Source: Wenzhouxiangella sp. XN24 (GTDB lineage Bacteria > Pseudomonadota > Gammaproteobacteria > Steroidobacterales > XN24). Taken from it: a DNA stretch of 64,000 nt. How positions within the stretch are numbered: the first letter of the stretch is position 1; every line of letters begins with the position of its first letter. Location: the NCBI RefSeq assembly GCF_011064545.1, contig NZ_JAAMFG010000034.1, positions 1 through 64,000 of the forward strand, given 5' to 3'. The position numbers and the translations under genes are program-made. The notes below the pieces were generated by a model. The model did not search any database. It saw nothing but the letters and a program-made list of their open reading frames with translations, and had not been told where the DNA came from. Positions 43,623 to 53,188 of this stretch are shown here, piece after piece.

Positions 43623-46538
43623 ATGGCGGAAAACCGGTTCGCGAAGCTCGAGGCACTGTTCGACCAGGCCATGTCCCTGGACCCCGCGGCGCGCGAGGCA
43701 TTTATCGCGTCGCAGACGGCACAGGACGCCGAGCTCGGCAAGGCCCTTGCGGATCTCGTACGCCATGGCGCAGACGAGACCGGTTATTCGGATGCGGTCG
43801 GCTCGATCGCCGAGTCCGCGCTCGGCGTGTCCGGGAATGGCCTCGAGCCCGGCAGCCGGGTGGGTAATGTCGAGATCGTTCGCCGTATCGGCACGGGCGG
43901 CATGGGCGACGTCTATCTCGGCACGCAGTCCGAGCCGCTGAAGCGCCGGGTGGCGGTCAAGCTGGTTCGCTTCGGGGTCGCGCGGGAGTCGCTGCTCGCA
44001 CGGTTCGAGGCCGAGCGACAGGTGCTGGCGCGCATGAACCACGCGAATATCGCGCAGGTCTACGACGCAGGCGCACTGGAGAATGGCCAGCCCTACTTCG
44101 TGATGGAGCATGTCCAGGGCTTGCCGGTCGACGAGTTCTGCGCGACGCGCCAGCCGGGCCTCGCCGAACGCCTCGACCTGTTCGCGAAAATCTGCGACGG
44201 CGTCCAGCACGCGCACCAGCGCGGCGTCATCCACCGCGACCTCAAGCCGTCGAACGTGCTCGTCGATGACGACGGCAATCCGAAAATCATCGATTTCGGC
44301 ATCGCCAAGCTCATCGAGGACACCGGCCAGGACACAAGGCTCACGCAGGTCGACGAGACGATCGGCACACCCCAGTACATGAGCCCGGAACAGGCGGTAT
44401 TTCACAACGAGGAGATAGACACGCGCAGCGATGTCTATGCGTTGGGCGTTCTGCTGTTCGAACTCCTGACGGGCAAGTCACCGTTCGACACCGAGGGCAG
44501 GACGCCGCTCGAGATCCGCGAACTGATCGCCCGGACCGACGCGCCGAAACCCAGTTCGATCATGACCGCGGACATGCCATTCGCCGCGCGCGAGATTGCC
44601 GGCGACCTCGACTGGATCGTCGGCAAGTCGCTGGCGCGAGAGAAGGACCGGCGCTACGGTTCACCGGCGGAGCTTGCAGCGGACATCGAGCGTCACCGCA
44701 ATGCGGAACCGGTGCTCGCGGGTCCCGACGAGGTCTCGTACCGGCTGCGCAAGTTCGTCCGCAGGCACAAAACAGGGGTCGCGGTCTCCGCCGTTGCGCT
44801 GGTCACCATATTCGCGGGTCTTGCCGGCACATCCATCGGGCTGTTGCGCGCGCTGGAAGCCGAACGTGCAGCGGCCGAGTCCGCCGAGATCGCGAACCAG
44901 ACAGTTACCTTTGTCGAGGATCTTTTCAGTGCCGCAGATTCGACCAAGGTCAGGGGCGCACAGATTACGGCCAAGGAGGTCGTCGACCAGGGCGTGATCC
45001 AGCTCCGCAGTAACGAGGAACTGCCGTGGGCGCTGCGCGCGAGCATGCTGCAAACGATGGCGCGCGTGTACTCCGGTCTTGGGCTCTACACAGACGCCTT
45101 GCCGCTGCTCGAGGAGTCCACGACCCTCTACACGAGCAACATAGAGCGCCTGGCCGATCGGTCGGCACCGTACTTCGCAGCGCAACTGGAGTACATCGAG
45201 ATTCTTAAGATCCTCGGTGAATCCGAGCGGGCGGAGACGTTGCTCGATGAACTGATCGAAAGCCAGGTCGAGGCATTCGGCCCGGAAGACCGGCGCCTGG
45301 TCGATTCGTATATCCTCAAGCTGAATTTTTTCACGGGCGAGGCCGACGCCGCGGCGGCGCGAGCGCATTTCGAGAAGACCATGGCGTTGCTGGACGCGAC
45401 AGGTGCTTCGGACCTCGACCGGTCACGCCTGCTCACCATCATGGCATTTATCTACGTCGAGGGCGCGAGCTTCGACGAGGGAATCGAGGCCGGACGAAAA
45501 GCCCTCGAGCTCAGGACCGACGCGCTCGGTCCCGACCACTGGAGCACGCTGATCGCCCGCGCGAACCTCGCCTGGTACCTGACGCGCAGTCGTCGCTACA
45601 AGGAAGCGGAACAACAGTACGACGGGATTGTTGGAGTCAAGAAGAAGATCTACGGCGAAGATCACTTCTCGCTTGGCATCACGCTCTTCAATCTCGGTTC
45701 GCTGCAGAGAGACCTCGGCGACTACCAGGACGCGCTGGCCAATTACCTGCGCGCTCGCGACATCTGGGCCGACCAGCTGGGCCCGGGCCACAGCTACGTC
45801 ACGGCTACGATCAGCAACATCGCGCAGCTCTATTACGACCTCAACCGCAACGAGGAGAGCGAGGCCATGTATCTCGACCTGATCGAGCTGGAGCGGCGGA
45901 CACTCGACGAAGACGATCCGCGGCGGGCCTATGCACTCAACAATCTCGGCATGGTCTACCATGCCATCGGGGAGCTCGACAAAGCCGAGACGTTCCTGAG
46001 CGAGGCGCGGGATCTGCGGATCCGAACGCTGGGCGAGGGACACGACCTCTTGCTCGACGGCTACATCAACCTCGGCCGGCTTTACCGGGACAAAGGGAAG
46101 CTCGAACAGGCGCACGACAATTTCCGCAAAGCGATCGACATCGGCACGGAGCGTTTCGACGCAGATTCCCCGATCGTCGGCCTCGGGCGGCTGGAGATGG
46201 GCATCCTGCTGATCGAACAGGACGAGCCGAAGAAAGCCGTCGCCTATCTCGAAGATGCGATGCCGGCCTTTGCGGCCGCCTATCCGGACGACTTCTGGGG
46301 AAACGGGCAGCTCAAGAGCACTTACGGCGAGGCCTTGATGCTGAGCGGCGACCTCCCTCGCGCCGAGGAACAAATGACTGATGGGCTGGCAACGTTGCTT
46401 GCAAGTGAAGACCGCGGGGGCCGACACACGCGGGAAGCGATCGAACGGCTGATCCGCCTGTATGAACGGACCGGTGACGATAAGCGCAAGGCCGAGATGG
46501 AAGCGCTGTTCGAGGAAATCAGAACGGAAGGCCGGTGA
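43623..46538 (+). CDS. Membrane Ser/Thr protein kinase with TPR-type sensor domain
   Basis: The 971-residue product from ATG 43623 (GAGAG 5 nt upstream; frame open to 43494) has a helical start (FAKLEALFDQAMSLD). A Hanks-type kinase follows (about 83-360) with glycine loop IGTGGMGDVY, Lys113 in VAVKLV, HRDLKPSN and DFGIAK. There is one transmembrane helix (about 382-405) and about 550 residues of TPR-like repeats (DALANYLRARDIWADQLG, DKAETFLSEARDLR). The layout is the same as the kinase at 27407. The TPR part should be periplasmic and may sense a protein or envelope state. The likely partner is the divergent ECF sigma factor. Confidence 0.9.
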   Translation: MAENRFAKLEALFDQAMSLDPAAREAFIASQTAQDAELGKALADLVRHGADETGYSDAVGSIAESALGVSGNGLEPGSRVGNVEIVRRIGTGGMGDVYLGTQSEPLKRRVAVKLVRFGVARESLLARFEAERQVLARMNHANIAQVYDAGALENGQPYFVMEHVQGLPVDEFCATRQPGLAERLDLFAKICDGVQHAHQRGVIHRDLKPSNVLVDDDGNPKIIDFGIAKLIEDTGQDTRLTQVDETIGTPQYMSPEQAVFHNEEIDTRSDVYALGVLLFELLTGKSPFDTEGRTPLEIRELIARTDAPKPSSIMTADMPFAAREIAGDLDWIVGKSLAREKDRRYGSPAELAADIERHRNAEPVLAGPDEVSYRLRKFVRRHKTGVAVSAVALVTIFAGLAGTSIGLLRALEAERAAAESAEIANQTVTFVEDLFSAADSTKVRGAQITAKEVVDQGVIQLRSNEELPWALRASMLQTMARVYSGLGLYTDALPLLEESTTLYTSNIERLADRSAPYFAAQLEYIEILKILGESERAETLLDELIESQVEAFGPEDRRLVDSYILKLNFFTGEADAAAARAHFEKTMALLDATGASDLDRSRLLTIMAFIYVEGASFDEGIEAGRKALELRTDALGPDHWSTLIARANLAWYLTRSRRYKEAEQQYDGIVGVKKKIYGEDHFSLGITLFNLGSLQRDLGDYQDALANYLRARDIWADQLGPGHSYVTATISNIAQLYYDLNRNEESEAMYLDLIELERRTLDEDDPRRAYALNNLGMVYHAIGELDKAETFLSEARDLRIRTLGEGHDLLLDGYINLGRLYRDKGKLEQAHDNFRKAIDIGTERFDADSPIVGLGRLEMGILLIEQDEPKKAVAYLEDAMPAFAAAYPDDFWGNGQLKSTYGEALMLSGDLPRAEEQMTDGLATLLASEDRGGRHTREAIERLIRLYERTGDDKRKAEMEALFEEIRTEGR

Positions 46539-46605
46539 ATCACGTGCGTGAATCGCACGTTGACCAAAAAACAGGCTCGGCTGGCAACCAAGCCGGCCCA
46601 GTCCT

Positions 46606-47841
46606 TCAAAGGAAGTGGGCCACGTAGAGCGTGCCGAACACGGCGCCGACGCCGAGCACCCCGACCGTCGCCCAGTGCCAGCGTCCCATGCCCGCGCGGG
46701 TACGCCGCCAGGTCAGCCATGTGCCCGTCCCGGCGAGTGCCGTCAGGATAAGTCCGGCAATGAACCAAATGGTCTTGGTAAGCATCCCCCCGACGTCGCC
46801 AAAGTGCCAGGGGTCTGCAAGTTCCGTAACGTATTGCAGTACCGTGATGTTTTTCGGGGACTGCACCTGCAGCACGGACGCATCATAGGGGTTCAGGAAT
46901 ACTCGGCTGGCACGGTCACGTACAAGCCAGTCATCCGAGCGTCCCATGACCGTGACAGGAGCGCCCGCGCGCGACGGGAACAGGATCGAAGTCGGTCGGA
47001 GTTCGGGGTACGCGTTGACCGCGGCGGCGATATAGCGAGAGGGGGACGGGTAGGTCTGGAACTCTTCGGGGATCGGGATCTCTGCCGTGTACCGGGGCGC
47101 CTCGGTGCGAATGCCGGACTTGTTGAGTCCCCACTCGGCCAGGTACCAGAAACTCGTCACTACCATCAGGAGCGTGAACCAGAAGGTCCACAGGCCCATT
47201 GATCGGTGGAAATCGCCCACCACGACACGTGCGCTCTTGTTCGTCCTGAGTGTCACCAGGCCTTTCAGCCATTTCCTGATCGTCACCAAGCCCGTGACGA
47301 GTTGCACGGCAAGCACGCCAGCGGCGATGGTGACGATCGGCAGGCCGATGCCGCCCGTGAGGATGAACAGGTAGCGATGCATTTCGCGTAGCAGGCGCTG
47401 CGCGGACAACCAGTGGCCTTCACCGGTCAGTTCGCCGGTGGCTGGATCGAAGAATATGAGGTGCGGGCGCTCATCCGGCTTGGCCGTCCGCACCTGGGCG
47501 GCCATTGCGCGGAACTCGCCAAGCCGGATTTCGGCGATCCGGTGTCCGGGCTGGCGTTCGCCTGCGGCCTCGTAGATGGCGTCCCACTGTGGCGGGGCGG
47601 TCGACGGGGCCACGCGCCGGTTGCCGTCGATCAGCCAGTCGATCTCGTCACCGAAAACTGCGAGTGTGCCGGTCAGCAGTACGACGAAGGTCAGCAGGGT
47701 GAGCTGGAATCCGGCCCACGAGTGAATTGCGAACATCTGTTGCCGGAGCGTTCGGCGGCGCGTGGGTTCGCCCGCAGGGCGAGCCCCGCGCCTCCGGGTT
47801 GCGGTGTTCGTCACCAGCGTGTCGTCAGGGACAGGTACCAC
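46606..47841 (-). CDS. PepSY-associated transmembrane protein (iron-regulated type)
   Basis: The 411-residue protein has four transmembrane segments in the PepSY_TM layout: FAIHSWAGFQLTLLTFVVLL, then IVTIAAGVLAVQLVTGLV, LWTFWFTLLMVVTSFWYL and TKTIWFIAGLILTAL, with PepSY-like soluble parts between. Such proteins commonly accompany TonB-dependent siderophore receptors and are proposed to reduce ferric siderophores at the inner membrane. The GTG start at 47841 overlaps the receptor gene by 31 nt; Met36 (47736) is an alternative. Confidence 0.85.
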   Translation of the reverse strand: MVPVPDDTLVTNTATRRRGARPAGEPTRRRTLRQQMFAIHSWAGFQLTLLTFVVLLTGTLAVFGDEIDWLIDGNRRVAPSTAPPQWDAIYEAAGERQPGHRIAEIRLGEFRAMAAQVRTAKPDERPHLIFFDPATGELTGEGHWLSAQRLLREMHRYLFILTGGIGLPIVTIAAGVLAVQLVTGLVTIRKWLKGLVTLRTNKSARVVVGDFHRSMGLWTFWFTLLMVVTSFWYLAEWGLNKSGIRTEAPRYTAEIPIPEEFQTYPSPSRYIAAAVNAYPELRPTSILFPSRAGAPVTVMGRSDDWLVRDRASRVFLNPYDASVLQVQSPKNITVLQYVTELADPWHFGDVGGMLTKTIWFIAGLILTALAGTGTWLTWRRTRAGMGRWHWATVGVLGVGAVFGTLYVAHFL

Positions 47842-50030
47842 GTTCTCGGCGTGCCGATGTTGATGCGTTGGCCATTGTCAAAGCCGCTAGCCGGATACCA
47901 GGTCTCGTCCGTGAGGTTTTTCACTGAAAACTGAATGCGCGTCGGCAAGCTCGAATCGCGCCCACGGAAAGTGAAGGGAAGGTTGTACCAGGCTGAAAGG
48001 TCCAGCAGCGTGTAGTCCCCAAGACGCCAGGTATTGGCATTGTCGCCATATCGGTCACTCGAGTGAAAAGCGCCGCCACCGACGCCCAGTCCCCTCAGGC
48101 GCCCGTCCTGGAACTCGTAGCTGAGCCACGTGTTGAAGGTGTGTTTGGCTACATTGCGCGGCCGATTGCCGTTCGGCAGCGAGGCGTCCGTGTACGCGTA
48201 GCCGGTGACAAGATTCATGCCGGGAGCAATTTGTCCTGTTCCGCTGATTTCGAAGCCTCGACTTTCCTGGCCTTTCGTGAGGACCGCATCCGCGCCCGAT
48301 CCCTGGACCACGTTCTCCTTGTCAATTTCGTAGGCCGCCATGCTCATGTTGAAGCGCTCCTCGAACAGGCTGGCCTTGAGTCCGACCTCGTATTGCTGCG
48401 ACTCCTCCGGCGGGAACGGGTCGCTGGTCGAGACGTTGCCGTCGAGGTCGACCACGGTCTGGACGTTGGGGATGAGGGCTTCAGAGTAGCTGCCGAACAG
48501 GACGATGTGGGGGGCGACGGCATAGCTGAAGGCCACCTGGGGCGATAGCTCATCGACGCGGTCGAGCGGTCCGCTGCCGTCCGCGTCCACGAAATCCATG
48601 CGCAGGCCAAGCAGTGCCGAGAGCTTTTCGTTTATGCGGATATGGTCCTGTACCGCGAAACCGTACTCGTCATCTTCCGCCGCCGTGTCGAAGCCCCTGG
48701 AGAATCCTGGAGAAAGCGTGCCGTAGACGGGCGCGTTGATGTCGAAAAGTGGCAGGGTGATGCCATCCGTGTTCGGGTTCAGGCCGAAGAAACGTGATTC
48801 CTCGCTCTCGCGGTAATCGGCTGAAAACGCGAGCAGGTGCTCGATCGATCCGGTCCAGACGCTTCCGGTGAGCTGCGCATTCGCGTAAGTGGCATCGATC
48901 TGGCGGTCCTGGCTGCCGTCAACGCGACGCGCGAGCAGGATGCGGTCGGTCGGATCCTCGAAGAATGGTTTCGGTTCGGCCGGCTCGGTGAAAAACCCAT
49001 CGACGATCGGCGCGGATGCATCGAAGATGAGGATGGCCCGAGGGCGTACCTGGATGTCGTCGGAGTCTGATGTTTCGTGCGCACCGGACAATCGCAGCTT
49101 CCATCTTTTCGACAACTCATGGGTGAGGTCCACGCTGAAGAACTCGAATTGCGTATCAAAGATCTCGAATGCCTCGCCGAACCGGCGCGACCGGGGCGTA
49201 TCGACGATTGTGCGACTGCCGTCGGGGGTGGGCACCGCGATGGTGCCGCGGTCCAGCGGGCGGCTCTCGTCCCGATATTCATACGAGAGATCGAGTCGCG
49301 TCGCATCGCTGACGTCGAAACGTCCGGTCAGGGCCACGACGTCACGCTGGATTTCCGTGAAATCCCGGAAAGACTCCGAGTCGTGCATCGACGCGTTGAG
49401 GCGGACAGCGAATCGGTCGGTGACCGGCTGGGATATGTCCAGGAGGGCGAAATAATCGTCAAAGCGCCCCCCGCGCAGCTCGACGTAATTGCGCGGCTCG
49501 TCCAACGGTTTCTTGGTGACGATATTCACCAGCCCGCCGGGCTCTACCTGCCCGAAGCCGATGGCGGCCGGCCCTTTGACGACCTCGACGCGCTCGACGT
49601 TCGTCGTGTTGGTCTTGAAGTTGCTGCGTCGGCGAAGTCCGTCCCGGTAGACGGTGTTCCGTCGAAAGCCCCGGATGAAGTAGTCGTCGTTGGTGCCACC
49701 GAAACCGTCACCAAGGGTAATGCCGGGCACGTTGCGAAGGGCCTCGCCCAGGTCGGTTACCTTCTGGTCGAGCAGCAATTGCTCGGGAATGATCTCGACG
49801 ACGCGGGGGAGGTCGAGAAAGTCGAGGGGAAAGCCGGTGAGTGCGTCCGTCGTGCGGGTGTCGTAACGCGATGGCGGCGTGCCGTAAATTACGATCTGCT
49901 CCATCATGGCCGCAATTTCAGTTTCGCCGTCGGCCAAGGACGGGGTTCCTTCAGCGTCGCCGTGAACCGTTGGCGCGGCCAGCAGGGCGGTAAAACAGCA
50001 GGTGCTGCCGAGTTTTTTCGTCCAGTTCAT
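47811..50030 (-). CDS. TonB-dependent siderophore receptor
   Basis: The 739-residue outer-membrane receptor starts at ATG 50030 (GAGG 6 nt upstream; frame open to 50171). It has a signal peptide (cleavage near VHGD), a TonB-box-like EQIVIYG, a plug domain (about 55-190: NVPGITLGDGFGGTNDDYFIRGF, VEVVKGPAAIGFGQVEPGG) and a 22-strand-type barrel ending in YLSLTTRW with a terminal aromatic. The plug resembles hydroxamate receptors such as FhuE/FoxA; the ligand is not certain. The PepSY gene follows with an overlap. A Fur-like palindrome lies 46-60 nt upstream. Confidence 0.93.
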   Translation of the reverse strand: MNWTKKLGSTCCFTALLAAPTVHGDAEGTPSLADGETEIAAMMEQIVIYGTPPSRYDTRTTDALTGFPLDFLDLPRVVEIIPEQLLLDQKVTDLGEALRNVPGITLGDGFGGTNDDYFIRGFRRNTVYRDGLRRRSNFKTNTTNVERVEVVKGPAAIGFGQVEPGGLVNIVTKKPLDEPRNYVELRGGRFDDYFALLDISQPVTDRFAVRLNASMHDSESFRDFTEIQRDVVALTGRFDVSDATRLDLSYEYRDESRPLDRGTIAVPTPDGSRTIVDTPRSRRFGEAFEIFDTQFEFFSVDLTHELSKRWKLRLSGAHETSDSDDIQVRPRAILIFDASAPIVDGFFTEPAEPKPFFEDPTDRILLARRVDGSQDRQIDATYANAQLTGSVWTGSIEHLLAFSADYRESEESRFFGLNPNTDGITLPLFDINAPVYGTLSPGFSRGFDTAAEDDEYGFAVQDHIRINEKLSALLGLRMDFVDADGSGPLDRVDELSPQVAFSYAVAPHIVLFGSYSEALIPNVQTVVDLDGNVSTSDPFPPEESQQYEVGLKASLFEERFNMSMAAYEIDKENVVQGSGADAVLTKGQESRGFEISGTGQIAPGMNLVTGYAYTDASLPNGNRPRNVAKHTFNTWLSYEFQDGRLRGLGVGGGAFHSSDRYGDNANTWRLGDYTLLDLSAWYNLPFTFRGRDSSLPTRIQFSVKNLTDETWYPASGFDNGQRINIGTPRTWYLSLTTRW

Positions 50031-50075
50031 TGCGGGCCTCCGATGCGCCCTTCCATTAACCGGTACGAAAAGTAA

Positions 50076-50090
50076 TGCGAAGGATTCGCA
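50076..50090. promoter_or_regulatory. Fur-box-like palindrome upstream of the siderophore receptor
   Basis: TGCGAAGGATTCGCA has perfect 6-bp arms TGCGAA/TTCGCA around 3 nt and is preceded by AA, close to the GCGAAT-type Fur sites of some proteobacteria. Position 46-60 nt before the receptor start fits repression by iron-loaded Fur. Not tested. Confidence 0.5.
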
Positions 50091-50240
50091 GTCGCAATAA
50101 GGAATAATCCGTACTGGCTCACTCAGGTGCTCGGATCGAGTGATTCCGCCTTTCGCAGCGCCCGGCTTCACGAACCCGTGTCAACCAATCTGCTCGTCAG
50201 GCGTTGTCCTCCATGAACTCATTGAAAAATCGAGGACGGC

Positions 50241-50636
50241 ATGAACAAGCCAATTCTGGTATTCGCCCTGGTCGGCCTGGCGTGGGCCGGGAACGCCGCG
50301 GCAGACCCGGGTGACCGGGCCGAGGCACGGCTCGACCGCAAGGGCGATCGCGTTGAAGCACGCATGGATCATCGTGGAGATCGTGTGGACCATCGGCTCG
50401 ACCGTCGTGGAGATGCCGCGGAAAGACGTCACGACCGGGCGTCCGATCGCGCCGATGCAGCAGGCCGCGAGCGTCTCGCGGAAGGTCTGGAGCGGAAAGG
50501 CGACCGCATCGAGCAGCGACTGGATCACCGCGGCGATCACATCGATCGGCGGCTCGACTGGCGAGGTGAGCGTACCGATCGGCGCCTCGACAATCGCGGC
50601 CAGCGCATCGAGCGGCGCTGGGATCGGCGCGACTGA
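50241..50636 (+). CDS. Exported charged-repeat protein (D-R-R-G-D type repeats)
   Basis: The 131-residue product has a signal peptide (MNKPILVFALVGLAWAGNAAA). It is followed only by an Arg/Asp/His-rich repeat of about 7-8 residues with consensus like RLDRRGDRVE or HRGDHIDRRLDW, about twelve copies. The segment should form a highly charged amphipathic helix in the periplasm. GAGGA lies about 5 nt before the ATG. I know no function; similar short annotated-as-hypothetical proteins exist. It is followed 65 nt later by the DUF4382 lipoprotein gene. Confidence 0.72.
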   Translation: MNKPILVFALVGLAWAGNAAADPGDRAEARLDRKGDRVEARMDHRGDRVDHRLDRRGDAAERRHDRASDRADAAGRERLAEGLERKGDRIEQRLDHRGDHIDRRLDWRGERTDRRLDNRGQRIERRWDRRD

Positions 50637-50701
50637 TATCCCGTTGCGGCGTGCGCCGATAGTGCTCGCCCCGGTCAAAAACGCCTACCAAGGAGATTGA
50701 A

Positions 50702-52591
50702 ATGTACCCGTATCGATTATTCAAACGTGCGCGTGCCACGCTGGATCGTGCCGGCGGCGCATTCGGACGCACTGGCGCCGTGCTGGTGATGGCCATGCTG
50801 CTCGGCGCATGTGGCGGCACCGATAACGGCGGCAGCGACGGCATCGCGACAACGCCACCTGCAACCGCCGAGAACGGCGAACTCATAGTCACACTGACGG
50901 ACGCCCCGGGCGACTTCGTCGCGTACCTCGTCGACGTCACCTCGGTGCGGCTCACGCGGGCCAACGGCGACGTGGTCGAAACCCTCCCTCTGACCACGCG
51001 GGTGGACTTCGCGGAGCTCACCGACGTGTCGGAGTTCCTGACCGTGGCGACCGTGCCCGCGGGGTTCTACGAGACGGTGACCCTGACGGTGGACTTCAGC
51101 AACGCCGAGATCATGGTGACCAATGCCGCCGGGGAGATCGTCGCGGCTGAGCCGGTGGATGCGCAGGGCGAGCCGCTGAGCACACTCGATCTCAGTTTGT
51201 CACTGACAAACGGCAGCGCCATCAGGATCACCCCGGCCACGGTGCATGCAGTCAGCCTGGATTTCGACCTGGATGCTTCCAATGTCGTGGATGACACGGT
51301 CGAGCCGCCGACGGTGACCGTGGAACCGGTGCTGCTGGCCTTGCCGGAACTCGAGGAGGATCGGGACCACCGTGCCCGCGGCCTGCTGAGCGAGGTGGAC
51401 CAGGCGGCGTCGACCGTGACGTTGCGGGTTCGGCCGTTCCGTCATTCGCGCGGCGCGTTCGGAGAACTCCTCATTTCGGTTGGTGACGACACCGGCTACG
51501 AGATCGATGGCGAGGTTTACCAGGGCGCCGAGGGACTGGTCGCGATGGGCGAGCTCGACGAGGGTGCACCGGTCATGGCCCAGGGCCGGATTCGCAGTGG
51601 GCGCTTCCAGGCGGATCGCCTGCTCGCCGGTGACAGCGTGCTCTGGTCCGATGCAGAAGTGGTGCAGGGCGTGGTCAAGTCACGGGACGCCACCTCGCTG
51701 ACGGTGAGCGGAGTCAGGGCGGCGTTCGCCGACGGTCGGGTCCGCTTCGAGCGCGAGATCACGGTGTTGCTCGGCGACGAGACGATCGTCAGCGCGCCGG
51801 GCCAGGGGGCGACGCTCGATCAACTCGATATCTCCGTCGGCCAGCGGATCGCTGCGAGCGGTGAGTTCGCGGATGACGCGACGCTGGACGTCAGCGGCGG
51901 TCGCGTGCGCTTGCTGATGAACCGGCTGTGGGGCGACGTGGTCACGGTCGATCCGCTCGTGGTGGATGTCTCTCTCCTGAACGGCCGGCGGCCCGCGGCT
52001 TTCGATTTCAGCGGTACCGGGATGACGAGCGAGGAGGATGCGAATCCTGACGCATACCGGATCGACACGGCGACTCTTGGCTTGCTCCAGCTCGACGCGG
52101 GCGACATCGTGCAGGTGCGGGGCCTGGTCAATCGCTTCGGCTTCGCGCCGCCGGACTTCCAGGCGCGCACGGTTGTCGACGTCGCGACCAAGACGCGGGG
52201 CGCAACCGCCATGGTGGGCTGGCCGGAGGGATCGAACATGCCATTCATCGCCAGTGCCCCGGACCGGCTTGACCTGGACCTGGCTGACACCCGCTCGGTG
52301 ATCAAGCTGCATGGCCGCGTGCGCGGACTGCCGATCGAGCCCGAAGCCCTGGCGTTGGTCGCGCCGGCCGATGGACGCGGCAGCTACGTGGTTGTCCAGC
52401 GAGGCGCGGGTATCGTGATGGTTTACCGGGAGTTCTCGGCTGCAGCCGAGGCTATGACAGGGCTGCTGGACGCCGGTGCCGAGTTGCACAGGCTCACGGC
52501 ACACGGCCGGTATACTGACAACCTCGACGAGTTGCTTACGGTGCGGGCAAGCTTTGTTTTCGAGGTGGTCGATACAGGCGCAGGTAACTGA
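50702..52591 (+). CDS. DUF4382/DUF5666-type lipoprotein
   Basis: The 629-residue product has a lipoprotein signal with lipobox LLGAC (Cys about residue 37), a DUF4382 module (about 58-220: GELIVTLTDAPGDFVAYLVDVTSVRL), and then several small beta-barrel-like DUF5666 units (GLLSEVDQAASTVTLRV, VVQGVVKSRDATSLTVSG, KLHGRVRGLP). Both are envelope domains of unknown function. AAGGAG lies about 5 nt before the ATG. A strong hairpin follows the stop, so expression is probably separate from the downstream sigma gene. Confidence 0.82.
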   Translation: MYPYRLFKRARATLDRAGGAFGRTGAVLVMAMLLGACGGTDNGGSDGIATTPPATAENGELIVTLTDAPGDFVAYLVDVTSVRLTRANGDVVETLPLTTRVDFAELTDVSEFLTVATVPAGFYETVTLTVDFSNAEIMVTNAAGEIVAAEPVDAQGEPLSTLDLSLSLTNGSAIRITPATVHAVSLDFDLDASNVVDDTVEPPTVTVEPVLLALPELEEDRDHRARGLLSEVDQAASTVTLRVRPFRHSRGAFGELLISVGDDTGYEIDGEVYQGAEGLVAMGELDEGAPVMAQGRIRSGRFQADRLLAGDSVLWSDAEVVQGVVKSRDATSLTVSGVRAAFADGRVRFEREITVLLGDETIVSAPGQGATLDQLDISVGQRIAASGEFADDATLDVSGGRVRLLMNRLWGDVVTVDPLVVDVSLLNGRRPAAFDFSGTGMTSEEDANPDAYRIDTATLGLLQLDAGDIVQVRGLVNRFGFAPPDFQARTVVDVATKTRGATAMVGWPEGSNMPFIASAPDRLDLDLADTRSVIKLHGRVRGLPIEPEALALVAPADGRGSYVVVQRGAGIVMVYREFSAAAEAMTGLLDAGAELHRLTAHGRYTDNLDELLTVRASFVFEVVDTGAGN

Positions 52592-52595
52592 TGGC

Positions 52596-52632
52596 GACCC
52601 GCCCCGGGCGCTTGTGGAGCCCGGGGCGGGTC
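52596..52632. terminator. Strong hairpin between the DUF4382 lipoprotein and ECF sigma genes
   Basis: A perfect 14-bp GC-rich stem (52596-52609 pairing with 52619-52632) with a 9-nt loop follows the lipoprotein stop by 4 nt and precedes the sigma start by 10 nt. There is no T run, so attenuation or mRNA protection is also possible. Confidence 0.6.
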
Positions 52633-52642
52633 CGTTGACGCC

Positions 52643-53188
52643 ATGAACCAGAGCGCCGAGATGAACGCCTTCCTCGCGGAGGTCGAGAAGCGGGCTTTCA
52701 ACATGGCCCGCTTTGGCGTCAGGGACACGGAGGACGCGTTGGACATCGTGCAGGACACCATGTTGACCCTCGTCCGGCGCTACGGCCGGCGGCCGCGGGC
52801 CGAGTGGCGCCCCCTGTTCTTTCGTATCCTGCAAAGCCGGATCACCGATCATCACCGCCGCTCCGCGGTGCGCCGCAAGTTGTTCGGCTGGATCCCGGGC
52901 GGGTCCCGAGACGCCGGGACACACGAGGACGACCCGGTGGCCGAGGTGATGGATCCCGGCGTGGCGGACCCGGCACTGCTTGTCGCGCTGGACGGTTCGG
53001 CCGCCGCGATGGAGCAGGCGGTGACGACGTTACCGCTTCGCCAGCAGCAGGCCTTCCTGCTGAGAACCGTGGAGGGCCTGTCCGTGGAGGAAACGGCGCA
53101 AGCCATGAACTGTTCGTCGGGCAGTGTAAAGACCCATCTCTCGAGAGCGCATACCACGCTTCGCACGAAACTGGAGGACCACTGGTGA
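52643..53188 (+). CDS. ECF sigma factor
   Basis: The 181-residue sigma factor has region 2 (about 10-75: NMARFGVRDTEDALDIVQDTM, with WRPLFFRILQSRITDHHRR) and region 4 (about 115-178: LRQQQAFLLRTVEGLSVEETAQAM). It overlaps the next gene by 1 nt (TGATG), which encodes a likely single-span anti-sigma protein. It belongs to a different ECF group from the two kinase-linked factors. Confidence 0.92.
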   Translation: MNQSAEMNAFLAEVEKRAFNMARFGVRDTEDALDIVQDTMLTLVRRYGRRPRAEWRPLFFRILQSRITDHHRRSAVRRKLFGWIPGGSRDAGTHEDDPVAEVMDPGVADPALLVALDGSAAAMEQAVTTLPLRQQQAFLLRTVEGLSVEETAQAMNCSSGSVKTHLSRAHTTLRTKLEDHW

